This document shows, one piece after another, positions 30,684 to 38,560 of a DNA stretch of 64,000 nt. The stretch is from CBDAQD01 sp965275905 (GTDB lineage: Bacteria; Pseudomonadota; Alphaproteobacteria; Rhizobiales; JAJFHC01). The position numbers and the translations under genes are program-made. Numbering within the stretch: position 1 is the first letter of the stretch; each line of letters opens with the position of its first letter. The stretch spans positions 1 through 64,000 of the forward strand of contig CBDHYJ010000045.1 of assembly GCA_965275905.1 (NCBI GenBank), given 5' to 3'. Below the pieces are notes generated by a model. The model was not told where the DNA came from. It saw only the letters and a program-made list of their open reading frames with translations, and searched no databases.

Positions 30684-30810
30684 GGGCTTCTTGTTTTGCG
30701 GAAGTCTATCATCAACCGGATCCTAAATCACGGTGCGATCGCCGGGCCGAGTTCCGGCAACGGCAACACCGAGCATCACGATCAATCGGGAAGGTAAGCG
30801 GGACTCCGGC

Positions 30811-31572
30811 CTACGCGGTGCGCGCCGCGGCACGGTTCACGGCAGCCGGTGTCGGCTGCTGGCTGAAGTCCGGAGGCGCCAGCTTGCGCATTTCAGCGAT
30901 TGTGGACTGCAGCTGTGCGACCTTGATCGACTCGCGCGACGACAGCTCCACCTTGGCACCGACATAGGCGTTGATAAGTTCCACCTGCGCGTCATAGCTG
31001 CGGCGTTCGGCCGGCGACAGATCGGATACGGGCCGCAGCGGCGTCAGGCTTGCGAGAATGCGGTCGACGCTCTGGAACTGCTCGGTAAGTGTGCGGCTCT
31101 TCGGATTTTCCGCGATGCGTTCCTCGAGCGTCGCCTTGATCCGCGACAGTGAATCGACCTGGCTCTGTATGGGACCGCTCAGATTCGGACGCAGGATCAG
31201 ATCCAGACCGGCACTCAGTTCGGCGAGGGTCTGGTCGGCTTCGATATCGACAATTGGCTTGCCGATAATCCTGTCAGCCTCGTTGAAGAGCTCCAGCCGG
31301 TCTTCGAGTTCATCCGGACGCACCGTACCGTCAGATGCTTTGGCTTCGATCTCCTGGATCTCTTCCTGGATCTTGAGCAGCTGCGCATTGTCCGCCGGCG
31401 AAAGCTGGATCTTGTAGCCGCGGATGCGGTTGATCTCCCGCTCGCTGGCCTCGATTGTCGCGAGCGCAACCGCCTGGCTCGAGTTCGCACCGCTTGTGGC
31501 CGTGGCAAAGAACGCCTCCGCCGACGGCGCCGGCAGCAGGCTTGAAGACCCGTCCAGAACACTAAGAGTCAT
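30811..31572 (-). CDS. Hypothetical helical protein, about 253 aa
   Basis: I do not recognise the family. The start at ATG 31572 (M-T-L-S-V-L-D-G) gives 253 residues; the frame is open to 31599. There is no signal peptide or hydrophobic segment and no cysteine. The first 50 residues are rich in Ala/Ser; from about residue 45 to the end the sequence is strongly helical with heptad-like runs (A-Q-L-L-K-I-Q-E-E-I-Q-E-I-E-A-K and later A-Q-L-Q-S-T-I-A-E-M-R-K-L). This Ser/Ala start with a coiled-coil body resembles exported flagellar or type III-type rod or cap proteins, but no such gene is near. Neighbours are unrelated. Confidence 0.6.
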   Translation of the reverse strand: MTLSVLDGSSSLLPAPSAEAFFATATSGANSSQAVALATIEASEREINRIRGYKIQLSPADNAQLLKIQEEIQEIEAKASDGTVRPDELEDRLELFNEADRIIGKPIVDIEADQTLAELSAGLDLILRPNLSGPIQSQVDSLSRIKATLEERIAENPKSRTLTEQFQSVDRILASLTPLRPVSDLSPAERRSYDAQVELINAYVGAKVELSSRESIKVAQLQSTIAEMRKLAPPDFSQQPTPAAVNRAAARTA

Positions 31573-31671
31573 GGCGTCGCGCGATCCCCTCTTCCCCACC
31601 CAGGAAACGCCGGATCATCGCGCATTGACCGTTAACACGCGCTTAAGGATGTTGCCTGTCTCCGCGCCCTA

Positions 31672-33714
31672 TCAGAGGTCCTTCACGAGACGCAGGGCGT
31701 CGTAGATCGCGGCATGCACGTTGCGCGAAGAGACCGCGTCCCCGATCCGGAACAGGTCGAACATTCCGGCCGCATTTCGCACCACCCTTTGCGGCCGGCC
31801 ATTGATCAGCGCACTGTAGTCAACTTCGCCGCCGTTTCGCGACCGGTCGCGCAACAGGAAGTACAGGTCATCCAGTGGCAGCGTTCCGTGCTCCACCACC
31901 ACCTGGTCCACCAGCCGTTCGGTCGTCATCGGGGTATAGTCGCTGCCAATGACGGCGCGCAGGCCGTTGCCTTCGCGGGACACGCCCACCAACCGGGAAT
32001 TGATCGTGATCGTGACACCCCGCTCCAGAAAGGACCGCGCGTAGGCCACGTGGTTGAGGCCGCCGACTTCCGGCGCGAAGAACCGTTCCGGCGTGACGAT
32101 TTCCAGAGTGGATCCGGATTCCGCGATGAGATCCGCCGCCTGCATGCCCGGATGCGCTCCGTTGTCGTCAAACAGCAGAACCTCATTGCCGGGCTTCGCG
32201 TCACCGGACAGGATATCCCAGCTTGAAACGACAAGGTCGTTGCCATCATCGAGAAATTCGGTGTTGGGCAATCCGCCGGTTGCAATGATGACGACATCCG
32301 GCTCGCATTCGAGCACGTCTTCCGCTTCGGCAAAGTTGTTGAAACGCATGTCGACACCAAGGTCATCGCAGCGCTCCGCTCTCCAGTCCGCTATTCCAAT
32401 CAGCTCGCGACGGCGCTGTTGCTGTGCGGCCAATCTGATCTGGCCGCCCGGCTTGTCGGCCGCCTCGAACAGGATGGTTTCGTGCCCCCGCTCTCCGGCC
32501 ACGCGCGCGGCCTCAAGTCCTGCGGGGCCGGCTCCGACAATGACGATCCGCCGGGGATCGTTTTCCGATCTGGTGATGATGTGGGGGATCGTTGCCTCAC
32601 GGCCGGTCGCCGGATTGTGGATGCAGAGCGCCTCGCCGCCTTCGTAGATGCGGTCCAGACAGTACGTTGCTCCCACGCAGGGCCGGATTTCCTGCTCGCG
32701 CCCCTCCGCGACCTTGTTCGCGATATGAGGGTCCGCAATATGCGCCCGCGTCATGCCGACCATATCGAGTTTGCCCTCGGCAATCGCGTGACGCGCTGTC
32801 GCGACATCGCTGATGCGCGCGGCGTGAAAGACGGGGAACTTGGTCTCCGCGCGCACTTCGCCCGCAAAATCCAGATGCGGCGCGGAACGCATACCCTGCA
32901 CGGGGATGATCTCGGACAGCGCGGCATCCGTATCGATATGGCCGCGGATGACGTTCAGGAAATCGATGGTGCCCGATGCCACGAGGCGGCGGGCGATTTC
33001 GACACCCTCCTCCCGCGACAACCCCTTGTCCCAGTCCTCGTCGGCAACCATGCGAACACCGACAATGAACTCAGACCCCACCGCATCGCGGATCGCGGTC
33101 AGAACTCTGTTCGTGAAACGCAGCCGGTTGTCGAGAGCGCCACCGAATTCGTCGTCGCGCTTGTTGGTCGCCGGCGACCAGAACTGATCGAGGAAATGGC
33201 CATAGCACTCGAGCTCTATGCCATCGAGGCCGGCAGCCTGCATTCTTTGCGCCGTCGCCGCGTAGTCCTTTACGACCCGGTCGATGTCCCATTCCTCCGC
33301 AACTTTTGGAAAGGCACGATGAGCCGGCTCCCTGACCATTGAAGGGGCGAGCACGGGCAACCAGTCAGCCTTGTTCCAGTTCGTGCGCCGCCCGAGATGG
33401 GTGATCTGGATCATCACCGCGGACCCGTGCTCATGGCACTCGTCCGTAAGATCCCTGAGCCAGGGAATGATCTCGTCCTTGTAGGCGTGGAGATTCCCGA
33501 ATGCCGCAGGAGAATCCTCGCTTACAATCGCCGAGCCCGCGGTCATGGTCAGCGCGATCCCGCCTTTGGCCTTCTCGACGTGATAGAGCCGATAGCGCTC
33601 CTTCGGCATGCCGTCTTCGGAATAGGCCGGTTCGTGCGATGTCGACATAATGCGGTTTCGCAACGTGAGATGCTTGAGACGATAGGGTTGAAGCAGTGGG
33701 TCCCGGGACGTCAT
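31672..33714 (-). CDS. TMADH/dienoyl-CoA reductase-like FMN, Fe-S, FAD oxidoreductase
   Basis: A 680-residue protein from ATG 33714 (M-T-S-R-D-P-L-L-Q-P). Residues 1-340 form an old yellow enzyme-type FMN barrel, with Q-x-x-H-L-G-R-R and R-D-D-E-F-G-G-A-L-D-N-R. The Fe-S loop has Cys 346, 352 and 364; the residue at 349, normally the fourth cysteine in trimethylamine dehydrogenase spacing, is alanine. A FAD/NAD half follows (I-V-I-V-G-A-G-P-A-G-L-E-A-A-R). The family includes trimethylamine, dimethylamine and histamine dehydrogenases, 2,4-dienoyl-CoA reductase and the dimethylglycine-demethylating DgcA. Position near MttB favours a methylated-amine substrate, by inference. Confidence 0.87.
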   Translation of the reverse strand: MTSRDPLLQPYRLKHLTLRNRIMSTSHEPAYSEDGMPKERYRLYHVEKAKGGIALTMTAGSAIVSEDSPAAFGNLHAYKDEIIPWLRDLTDECHEHGSAVMIQITHLGRRTNWNKADWLPVLAPSMVREPAHRAFPKVAEEWDIDRVVKDYAATAQRMQAAGLDGIELECYGHFLDQFWSPATNKRDDEFGGALDNRLRFTNRVLTAIRDAVGSEFIVGVRMVADEDWDKGLSREEGVEIARRLVASGTIDFLNVIRGHIDTDAALSEIIPVQGMRSAPHLDFAGEVRAETKFPVFHAARISDVATARHAIAEGKLDMVGMTRAHIADPHIANKVAEGREQEIRPCVGATYCLDRIYEGGEALCIHNPATGREATIPHIITRSENDPRRIVIVGAGPAGLEAARVAGERGHETILFEAADKPGGQIRLAAQQQRRRELIGIADWRAERCDDLGVDMRFNNFAEAEDVLECEPDVVIIATGGLPNTEFLDDGNDLVVSSWDILSGDAKPGNEVLLFDDNGAHPGMQAADLIAESGSTLEIVTPERFFAPEVGGLNHVAYARSFLERGVTITINSRLVGVSREGNGLRAVIGSDYTPMTTERLVDQVVVEHGTLPLDDLYFLLRDRSRNGGEVDYSALINGRPQRVVRNAAGMFDLFRIGDAVSSRNVHAAIYDALRLVKDL

Positions 33715-33981
33715 TTCCGTTTCACGCGATTTGCTCGACTTCGATACGCCATGCTGGCCAGTTCGGTGCACACCGGCAACACCGACCGGACAGGGCCCGA
33801 CCATTGAAGTGGTTCATGGACCCGTTGTCGACAAAATGCTGGTTCGGGCGCGCCGTCTGATCTGCCTCATGTATGACACCGGGACCTTTCGGGGTGCCCG
33901 GGGACAGACCTCGCAATTGATATTTGGCGCACAATTGGCGATCATCGCACCCTGGGATTGGGAAATACGAGGCATTGCACG

Positions 33982-34314
33982 ATGCGAAGTCTGGGGACTG
34001 CGTTCGGTCGATTTGAGGGTTCAGCCATTCGCGGCCCGCTGGTGGCTGCGGTGACCATTCTGACGGCCGCAATTCTGGCGTCTCAGGCAGCGCTTGCAGA
34101 GTCGGTCGAACCCGGCGCCCGTTTCACCACGTCATGGGGCGAACTCAGAAGCGTGCAGATCAATCCCTCCTCCGGATCGCCCGGACAGGGTATTGGGACC
34201 GATCCCAATTCCCATCGCTATCGCGACAGGGGCGGTGAAATCGATTTCGAGAATGACCGGCAGCGCTTCGAGCGCAAGGACCCGGACGGCACCGTCCTGC
34301 GGCTGCAATTCTGA
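33982..34314 (+). CDS. Small secreted protein of unknown function
   Basis: ATG 33982 (M-R-S-L-G-T-A-F) gives 110 residues; the frame is open to 33958. The first 40 residues are a signal peptide (V-A-A-V-T-I-L-T-A-A-I-L-A-S-Q-A-A-L-A, cleavage after A-L-A). The mature part of about 70 residues is polar, with G-S-P-G-Q-G-I-G-T-D-P-N-S-H-R-Y and F-E-R-K-D-P-D-G-T-V-L-R-L-Q-F at the end. I know no family. It is the first gene next to the VWA/subtilisin region and faces the end of the concanavalin-like gene. Confidence 0.6.
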   Translation: MRSLGTAFGRFEGSAIRGPLVAAVTILTAAILASQAALAESVEPGARFTTSWGELRSVQINPSSGSPGQGIGTDPNSHRYRDRGGEIDFENDRQRFERKDPDGTVLRLQF

Positions 34315-34340
34315 AAACTGAGCTCAGTCGAATTCGCTCA

Positions 34341-34377
34341 AAAAGAAAGGCCGGCAAACAGAGAAGCTTGCCGGCCC
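34341..34377 (-). terminator. Intrinsic terminator after the concanavalin-like gene
   Basis: On the minus strand GGCCGGCAA (34376-34368) pairs with TTGCCGGCC (34357-34349) around a 10-base loop and is followed by TTTCTTTTTG. It lies 37 bases after the stop of the gene at 34414-35145. The same stem could also end the small plus-strand gene. Confidence 0.85.
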
Positions 34378-34413
34378 TGGTGGTGTCGGAGGTTCAGTCC
34401 GACAAAGCTGGAC

Positions 34414-35145
34414 TTACTTGAGCGCCTCGATCTTGAACCAGTCGACGGACATCGGCGTTTCGCCGTTCACCTTCTGGTGCTGGAAGATGCCGAAGGCCAG
34501 GCTGCCCTTGGGCCGCAGCGATGTCAGTTCCTCCTGCGCGACCCAGTCGGACTGTTTCATGCCTTCAAGCTTGTAGGATGCCGAATACTTGCGTCCTTTT
34601 TTCGTGATCCTCAGGAGGATCGGGTTCGGGGCATCTTCGACCTTGTAGGCCACGCCCTTCGCGCCGCCCCAGACAACCCTGCTGAACGAGGTCTGCTTGC
34701 CTTTGGACCGCTTCCAGCTTCCCAGAAACACCTGGGCGCCCCTGACGCCGCCGTAGTAGCTGTTGGCGTAGGTCGAGCCGACGAGGTGGTTGTCCTTGTC
34801 TTCATAGATCCCGATAAACGGGGCTTCCTTGCCGGTCTGGTAGGGCACGGAGAACTTCATTGTCGCAACCCAGTCACCTTTCGGCAATCCGGACTTGAGG
34901 CGAATGATGTTCGGCACCGGCGCGGCATTCAGGTGTCCCGAGTTCGTCCCGATGATCAGCAGCTTGCCGTCCTCCACGATATAGCTGTCGGCATCCTCGT
35001 TAAGGACTTCCCAGTTGCTGCTCAGGGTGTCGCCATCGAACTCGTCCATGAACAGAGGCTCGGCAATTGCGCTGCTTGCGATCGCGGACAATGCGGCAAC
35101 CGAACTGGCCAGAGCGGTGGTCAGGAGAGATTTGCGAATGGACAT
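34414..35145 (-). CDS. Secreted concanavalin A-like lectin/glucanase-fold protein
   Basis: The 243-residue protein has a signal peptide (cleavage near A-I-A-E-P, residue 29) and then one domain. F-M-D-E-F-D-G-D-T-L at the start, D-K-D-N-H, Y-G-G-V-R-G-A-Q-V-F-L-G-S-W and a final V-D-W-F-K-I-E-A-L suggest a jelly-roll domain of the GH43 C-terminal/DUF1349 kind, which binds or acts on sugars. The same domain forms the C-terminal half of the next gene upstream; I count about 33 differences over roughly 210 residues, so this is a recent tandem duplication. No catalytic residues can be assigned. Ends at a clear terminator. Confidence 0.75.
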   Translation of the reverse strand: MSIRKSLLTTALASSVAALSAIASSAIAEPLFMDEFDGDTLSSNWEVLNEDADSYIVEDGKLLIIGTNSGHLNAAPVPNIIRLKSGLPKGDWVATMKFSVPYQTGKEAPFIGIYEDKDNHLVGSTYANSYYGGVRGAQVFLGSWKRSKGKQTSFSRVVWGGAKGVAYKVEDAPNPILLRITKKGRKYSASYKLEGMKQSDWVAQEELTSLRPKGSLAFGIFQHQKVNGETPMSVDWFKIEALK

Positions 35146-35257
35146 GACGTGGTTTCCTTCCTTCTTGGGCGCACTGGCGGGGACTTGAGAACCTCGCCAG
35201 CGCGCAAAGACTATGGTTTGGCAGATTTGGTGATGTCTTTTGCGGTCGATGTCGTGC

Positions 35258-36598
35258 CTACTTGAGCGCCTCGATCTTGAACCAGTCGATCGACATCGGC
35301 GTCTCGCCGTTCACCTTCTGGTGCTGGAAGATGCCGAACGCGAGGTTCCCTCTGGGCTTGAGCGACGTGAGCTCTTCCTGTTCGACCCAGTCGGACTGTT
35401 TCATGCCTTCGAGCTTGTAGGCCGCGGCATACTTGCGACCACGCTTTGTGATCTTCAGCAGGATCGGATTGGGCGATTGTTCCTCCGTGTAGGCAACGCC
35501 CTTCGCACCACCCCAGATCACTTTGCTGAACGAGGTCTGCTTGCCCTTTGACCGTTTCCAGCTCCCCAGAAACACCTGGGCACCTCTGACGCCGCCGTAG
35601 TAGCTGTTGGAGTAGGTCGAGCCGACGATGTGGTTGTCCTGATCCTGGTAGATTCCGAGGAACGGCGCCTCCTTGCCCGTCTGATAGGGCACGGAGAACC
35701 TGATCGTCGCGACCCAGTCACCCTTCGGCAGCTTGTTCTTGAAGCGGATGATATTGGGAACCGGCGCTTTGTTGAGATGCCCCGCATTCGTGCCGATGAT
35801 CAGCAGCTTGCCGTCCTCGACGATGTAGCTTTCGGGATCCTCGTTCAGGACTTCCCAGTGCCCCTTGAGGGTGTCGCCGTCGAACTCGTCGATGAACAGC
35901 GGACCCGCCGGCTGGGGCTCCGGTTCCGGTTCTGGCTCGGGCTGGGGTTGGGGCTCAGGCTCCGCGACCACGACCTTGACCGCTTCGGAAACCGCTTCGG
36001 TGAAGCCCTCGGTGCTGTTGGCAGCGAAGTATTTGCCGTTGCCCCTGTCGGCGATGCACTCAAGTTGCTTGCGGTCCTCGTCCGGGATATCGAACCCGAC
36101 AACATGAACCTTCACGTTGACGTTCTGAGACGCCAGTTCCGCGGCAACGGCACACGGGTCACCGCCACAGGTCTCGATACCGTCCGAGATCAGAACGACA
36201 TTGTTGTTGGCGTCTTTGGACGTGCCCTCGAATGCAAACTTGGACTGACCGAGCGAATACGCGATCGGCGTCTTGCCTTTCGGCGATATGGAGTTCAGCG
36301 CATTCGCGGTCGCACCGCTCTGCGCGTTGCCGAGCGGCGCGAGCAGCTCCACGTCCTCACACCAGCCTTTCTCACGATGGCCATAGACCATCAGCCCGGC
36401 CTTCGTATTCGCGGGCAGGTCGCCCATGAGGCGATTCAGAGCAGTCTTCGCGGTTGTGATTTTGGCGACACCGTCGACCTGGCCCCACATGGACCCTGAC
36501 GAATCGAGGATGAAAAGCAGGTTGCTTTCAGCCTGCGCAACATTGGAGGCCGCCATCAGTGCCGCGGCAGCGACACCGATCGTCGATTTCTTGAACAT
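35258..36598 (-). CDS. Secreted VWA-domain protein with C-terminal concanavalin-like domain
   Basis: ATG 36598 (M-F-K-K-S-T-I-G-V) gives 446 residues. A signal peptide (about 23 residues) is followed by a von Willebrand A domain with a full MIDAS start, F-I-L-D-S-S-G-S-M-W-G, then V-V-L-I-S-D-G-I-E-T-C and V-H-V-V-G-F-D-I. A Pro-Glu/Gln linker (about residues 209-228, alternating E-P and Q-P) connects it to a domain nearly the same as the neighbouring single-domain protein. VWA domains of this type bind protein partners through a metal ion. A cell-surface adhesion or scaffold role is likely. The gene is divergent from the ECF sigma gene. Confidence 0.85.
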   Translation of the reverse strand: MFKKSTIGVAAAALMAASNVAQAESNLLFILDSSGSMWGQVDGVAKITTAKTALNRLMGDLPANTKAGLMVYGHREKGWCEDVELLAPLGNAQSGATANALNSISPKGKTPIAYSLGQSKFAFEGTSKDANNNVVLISDGIETCGGDPCAVAAELASQNVNVKVHVVGFDIPDEDRKQLECIADRGNGKYFAANSTEGFTEAVSEAVKVVVAEPEPQPQPEPEPEPEPQPAGPLFIDEFDGDTLKGHWEVLNEDPESYIVEDGKLLIIGTNAGHLNKAPVPNIIRFKNKLPKGDWVATIRFSVPYQTGKEAPFLGIYQDQDNHIVGSTYSNSYYGGVRGAQVFLGSWKRSKGKQTSFSKVIWGGAKGVAYTEEQSPNPILLKITKRGRKYAAAYKLEGMKQSDWVEQEELTSLKPRGNLAFGIFQHQKVNGETPMSIDWFKIEALK

Positions 36599-37203
36599 TA
36601 TTCCCACTCCTTCCGGAACCAGCCCCAGCAATCTTTTTTGGGGCCCACAAATGCTTGGTCGCGGCACGACGGGAAATGGTTCAAACGACCGCCCACTTTC
36701 TTGGGCCCACAGATCTCGGTCATCGCCGAAATTAGAACATCATTGTGACAATCAGGAAAGGCCGCCTGAGAAAATCACCTGGGCCATGGGGACAAATGAA
36801 AAGGGCGGCCCTGGAAGACCGCCCTTGTTTGTTGCTTTGACCGGCCCCGTCTGACTTTGACCGATCTGAGCCTGGAACTGTTATGCCGTTACCGGCAATT
36901 CTTTTCTCCTTAATGGTGCGAGGTCTGTTTTCGCCTCGCTATGCCCTTCAGTCGCGTTCACCGCGAATAAGGTTCAAAGACAGGTCAAAAAAGTTTTCAC
37001 CGGATATGAAACCACAGACGCCGGGGCAGCTACTTATTGGTAGTTCATCCAAAAAAGTGGTTCGATATAGGGTGTTTACGGTACCCTTTGCGGCGACGGG
37101 GACTTGGAACGCGGGGGAGATCGCGAACCTTGGGATACTTTTATTTGAACCTTTCTGCGGGACGGCGCGACTTACCAGTGCATGACGCGACCGGACGGTC
37201 GGC
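36599..37203. other. Divergent regulatory region between VWA gene and ECF sigma gene
   Basis: No gene is convincing in these 605 bases. GGGCCCACA occurs at 36641-36649 and again at 36703-36711, each after a T tract, 62 bases apart and near the VWA start. A hairpin lies at 36801-36826. Further on, GGAAC and TGAACC stretches before 37200 resemble ECF-type -35 elements, but I cannot fix a promoter. The length and repeats suggest a region with real regulatory content. Confidence 0.5.
36801..36826. terminator. Terminator-like hairpin between divergent genes
   Basis: AAGGGCGG (36801-36808) pairs with CCGCCCTT (36819-36826), followed by GTTTGTT on the plus strand and TTCATTTG on the minus strand. 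It belongs to neither flanking gene, since both are transcribed away from it. It may end a short untranslated RNA. Confidence 0.5.
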
Positions 37204-37773
37204 ATGTCGGTAGCCGATCGCGGCGACGACGCCGATCTTCTGAAGCGGATTGCCGCCAAGGACCGGCTTGCCGTGCAGGCGCTCTTCGGGCGCTATCACG
37301 TCCAGATGTTCAGGTTTCTTGTGCGATTGACACGAAACGAGGCCGTAGCAGAGGAACTGGTTAACGAGACTTTCATGGAAATCTGGCGCGTCGCCGGAAA
37401 GTTCGAAGGCCGCTCGTCGCCGTCGACATGGATTTTTGCGATTGCGCGCAACAAGGCCATCAGCCTGATGCGCAAGCGGTCCGATGCCGAACTCGACGAG
37501 GAAATGGCGGCGAATATCGAAGATGACAGCGATTCGCCTGAAGACACGACGATGAAGGGTGACAAGGCCGCGATGATCAAGGCCTGCCTTACCAGGTTGT
37601 CACCCGAGCACCGCGAGGTCATCGACCTGGTTTACTACCATGAAAAGTCCATCAAGGAAGTTGGAGACATTGTCGGCATACCGGAAAACACGGTGAAAAC
37701 GCGAATGTTCCATGCCCGAAAGCGCCTTTCGGAGTTGCTTAAAGAGGGCGGCATCGACCGTGGTTGGCCATGA
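37204..37773 (+). CDS. ECF-type RNA polymerase sigma factor
   Basis: The 189-residue protein has region 2 (F-G-R-Y-H-V-Q-M-F-R-F-L, then E-E-L-V-N-E-T-F-M-E-I-W-R-V, about residues 28-62) with T-W-I-F-A-I-A-R-N-K-A, and region 4 (S-P-E-H-R-E-V-I-D-L-V-Y-Y-H-E-K-S-I-K-E-V and P-E-N-T-V-K-T-R-M-F-H-A-R-K-R-L). These bind the -10 and -35 promoter elements. The stop overlaps the anti-sigma start by ATGA. Its targets probably include its own operon and the neighbouring secreted proteins, by inference from position. Confidence 0.95.
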   Translation: MSVADRGDDADLLKRIAAKDRLAVQALFGRYHVQMFRFLVRLTRNEAVAEELVNETFMEIWRVAGKFEGRSSPSTWIFAIARNKAISLMRKRSDAELDEEMAANIEDDSDSPEDTTMKGDKAAMIKACLTRLSPEHREVIDLVYYHEKSIKEVGDIVGIPENTVKTRMFHARKRLSELLKEGGIDRGWP

Positions 37774-38465
37774 CCGATAACCATGAGGACAGAGAAATGA
37801 ACGTGGCAGAAGACATTGAGATGATGCTGCCCTGGTATGTAACCGGCACGCTGACCGAGGACGAACGGGCCCGCGTGGACAGATACATCGCAGATCACCC
37901 GGAAATGGCCCGCCAGCTCGATCTCGTGCGCGAAGAACTCGACGCAACGATTTCCCTTAATGAAGAAATGAATCCGGCCCACTCCGGTGCCCTCGACCGG
38001 CTCCTGACGCGCATCGATGCGGAAGACGGACCCGAGCGCACGACACAGAGCAGCGGCATTCTGGACTGGCTGACCGGCTGGCTGCCGGCATTCGAGACAC
38101 CGACTCTGCGTCTCGCCACCGTGGGTGCAGCCATTGTCATCGTCGCCCAGGCCGTCATCATCGGTTCCATGATGAGCACTACGGCGCCCACCACCGGCGG
38201 CTACGAAACCGCATCCGGTCCGGCCGAGGTGGCGGAAGACAGCGGCACGAGGCTCCTCGTTGCGTTCTCCGAGCAGGCGACCGCCGAGCAGATTACGTCG
38301 CTGCTCGACGAAATCGACGCCAGCATCATCAGCGGCCCCCGCGCCGGCGGTTTCTTCGAAATTCGCATAGAAGGCAGCGATTTGCCGGCCGACAGAGCGG
38401 ATGCGCTGGTTTCCGATCTCGAAAAGCGAAGCGCGATCGTCAAGTTTGTGTCGGTTGCAGAATAA
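37770..38465 (+). CDS. Membrane anti-sigma factor with propeptide-like periplasmic domain
   Basis: ATG 37770 overlaps the sigma stop; the product has 231 residues. Residues 12-60 (M-M-L-P-W-Y-V-T-G-T-L-T-E-D-E-R-A-R-V) resemble the zinc-free anti-sigma domain that holds ECF sigma factors. One transmembrane helix spans about 113-135. The periplasmic part (about 160-230) starts R-L-L-V-A-F-S-E-Q-A-T-A-E-Q-I-T and ends V-K-F-V-S-V-A-E; its pattern of strands and helices is like the inhibitor I9/subtilisin propeptide that precedes the catalytic domains of the next two proteins. This suggests that those subtilisins could bind the anti-sigma factor. Confidence 0.82.
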   Translation: MTDNHEDREMNVAEDIEMMLPWYVTGTLTEDERARVDRYIADHPEMARQLDLVREELDATISLNEEMNPAHSGALDRLLTRIDAEDGPERTTQSSGILDWLTGWLPAFETPTLRLATVGAAIVIVAQAVIIGSMMSTTAPTTGGYETASGPAEVAEDSGTRLLVAFSEQATAEQITSLLDEIDASIISGPRAGGFFEIRIEGSDLPADRADALVSDLEKRSAIVKFVSVAE

Positions 38466-38560
38466 GGGGAGAGACCCTACCTCAAGGGAAGCGTGATTTT
38501 TTGCCGGCCACAGTTGTGGTAATCTTGTGACGTAGCAAACAATCTGCATGGAAGGTTCGC

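Noticed and set aside
36883..37185. 100-codon plus-strand frame before the ECF sigma gene
   Set aside because: No ribosome site, no family, and the composition is unlike neighbouring genes; more likely part of the regulatory region.
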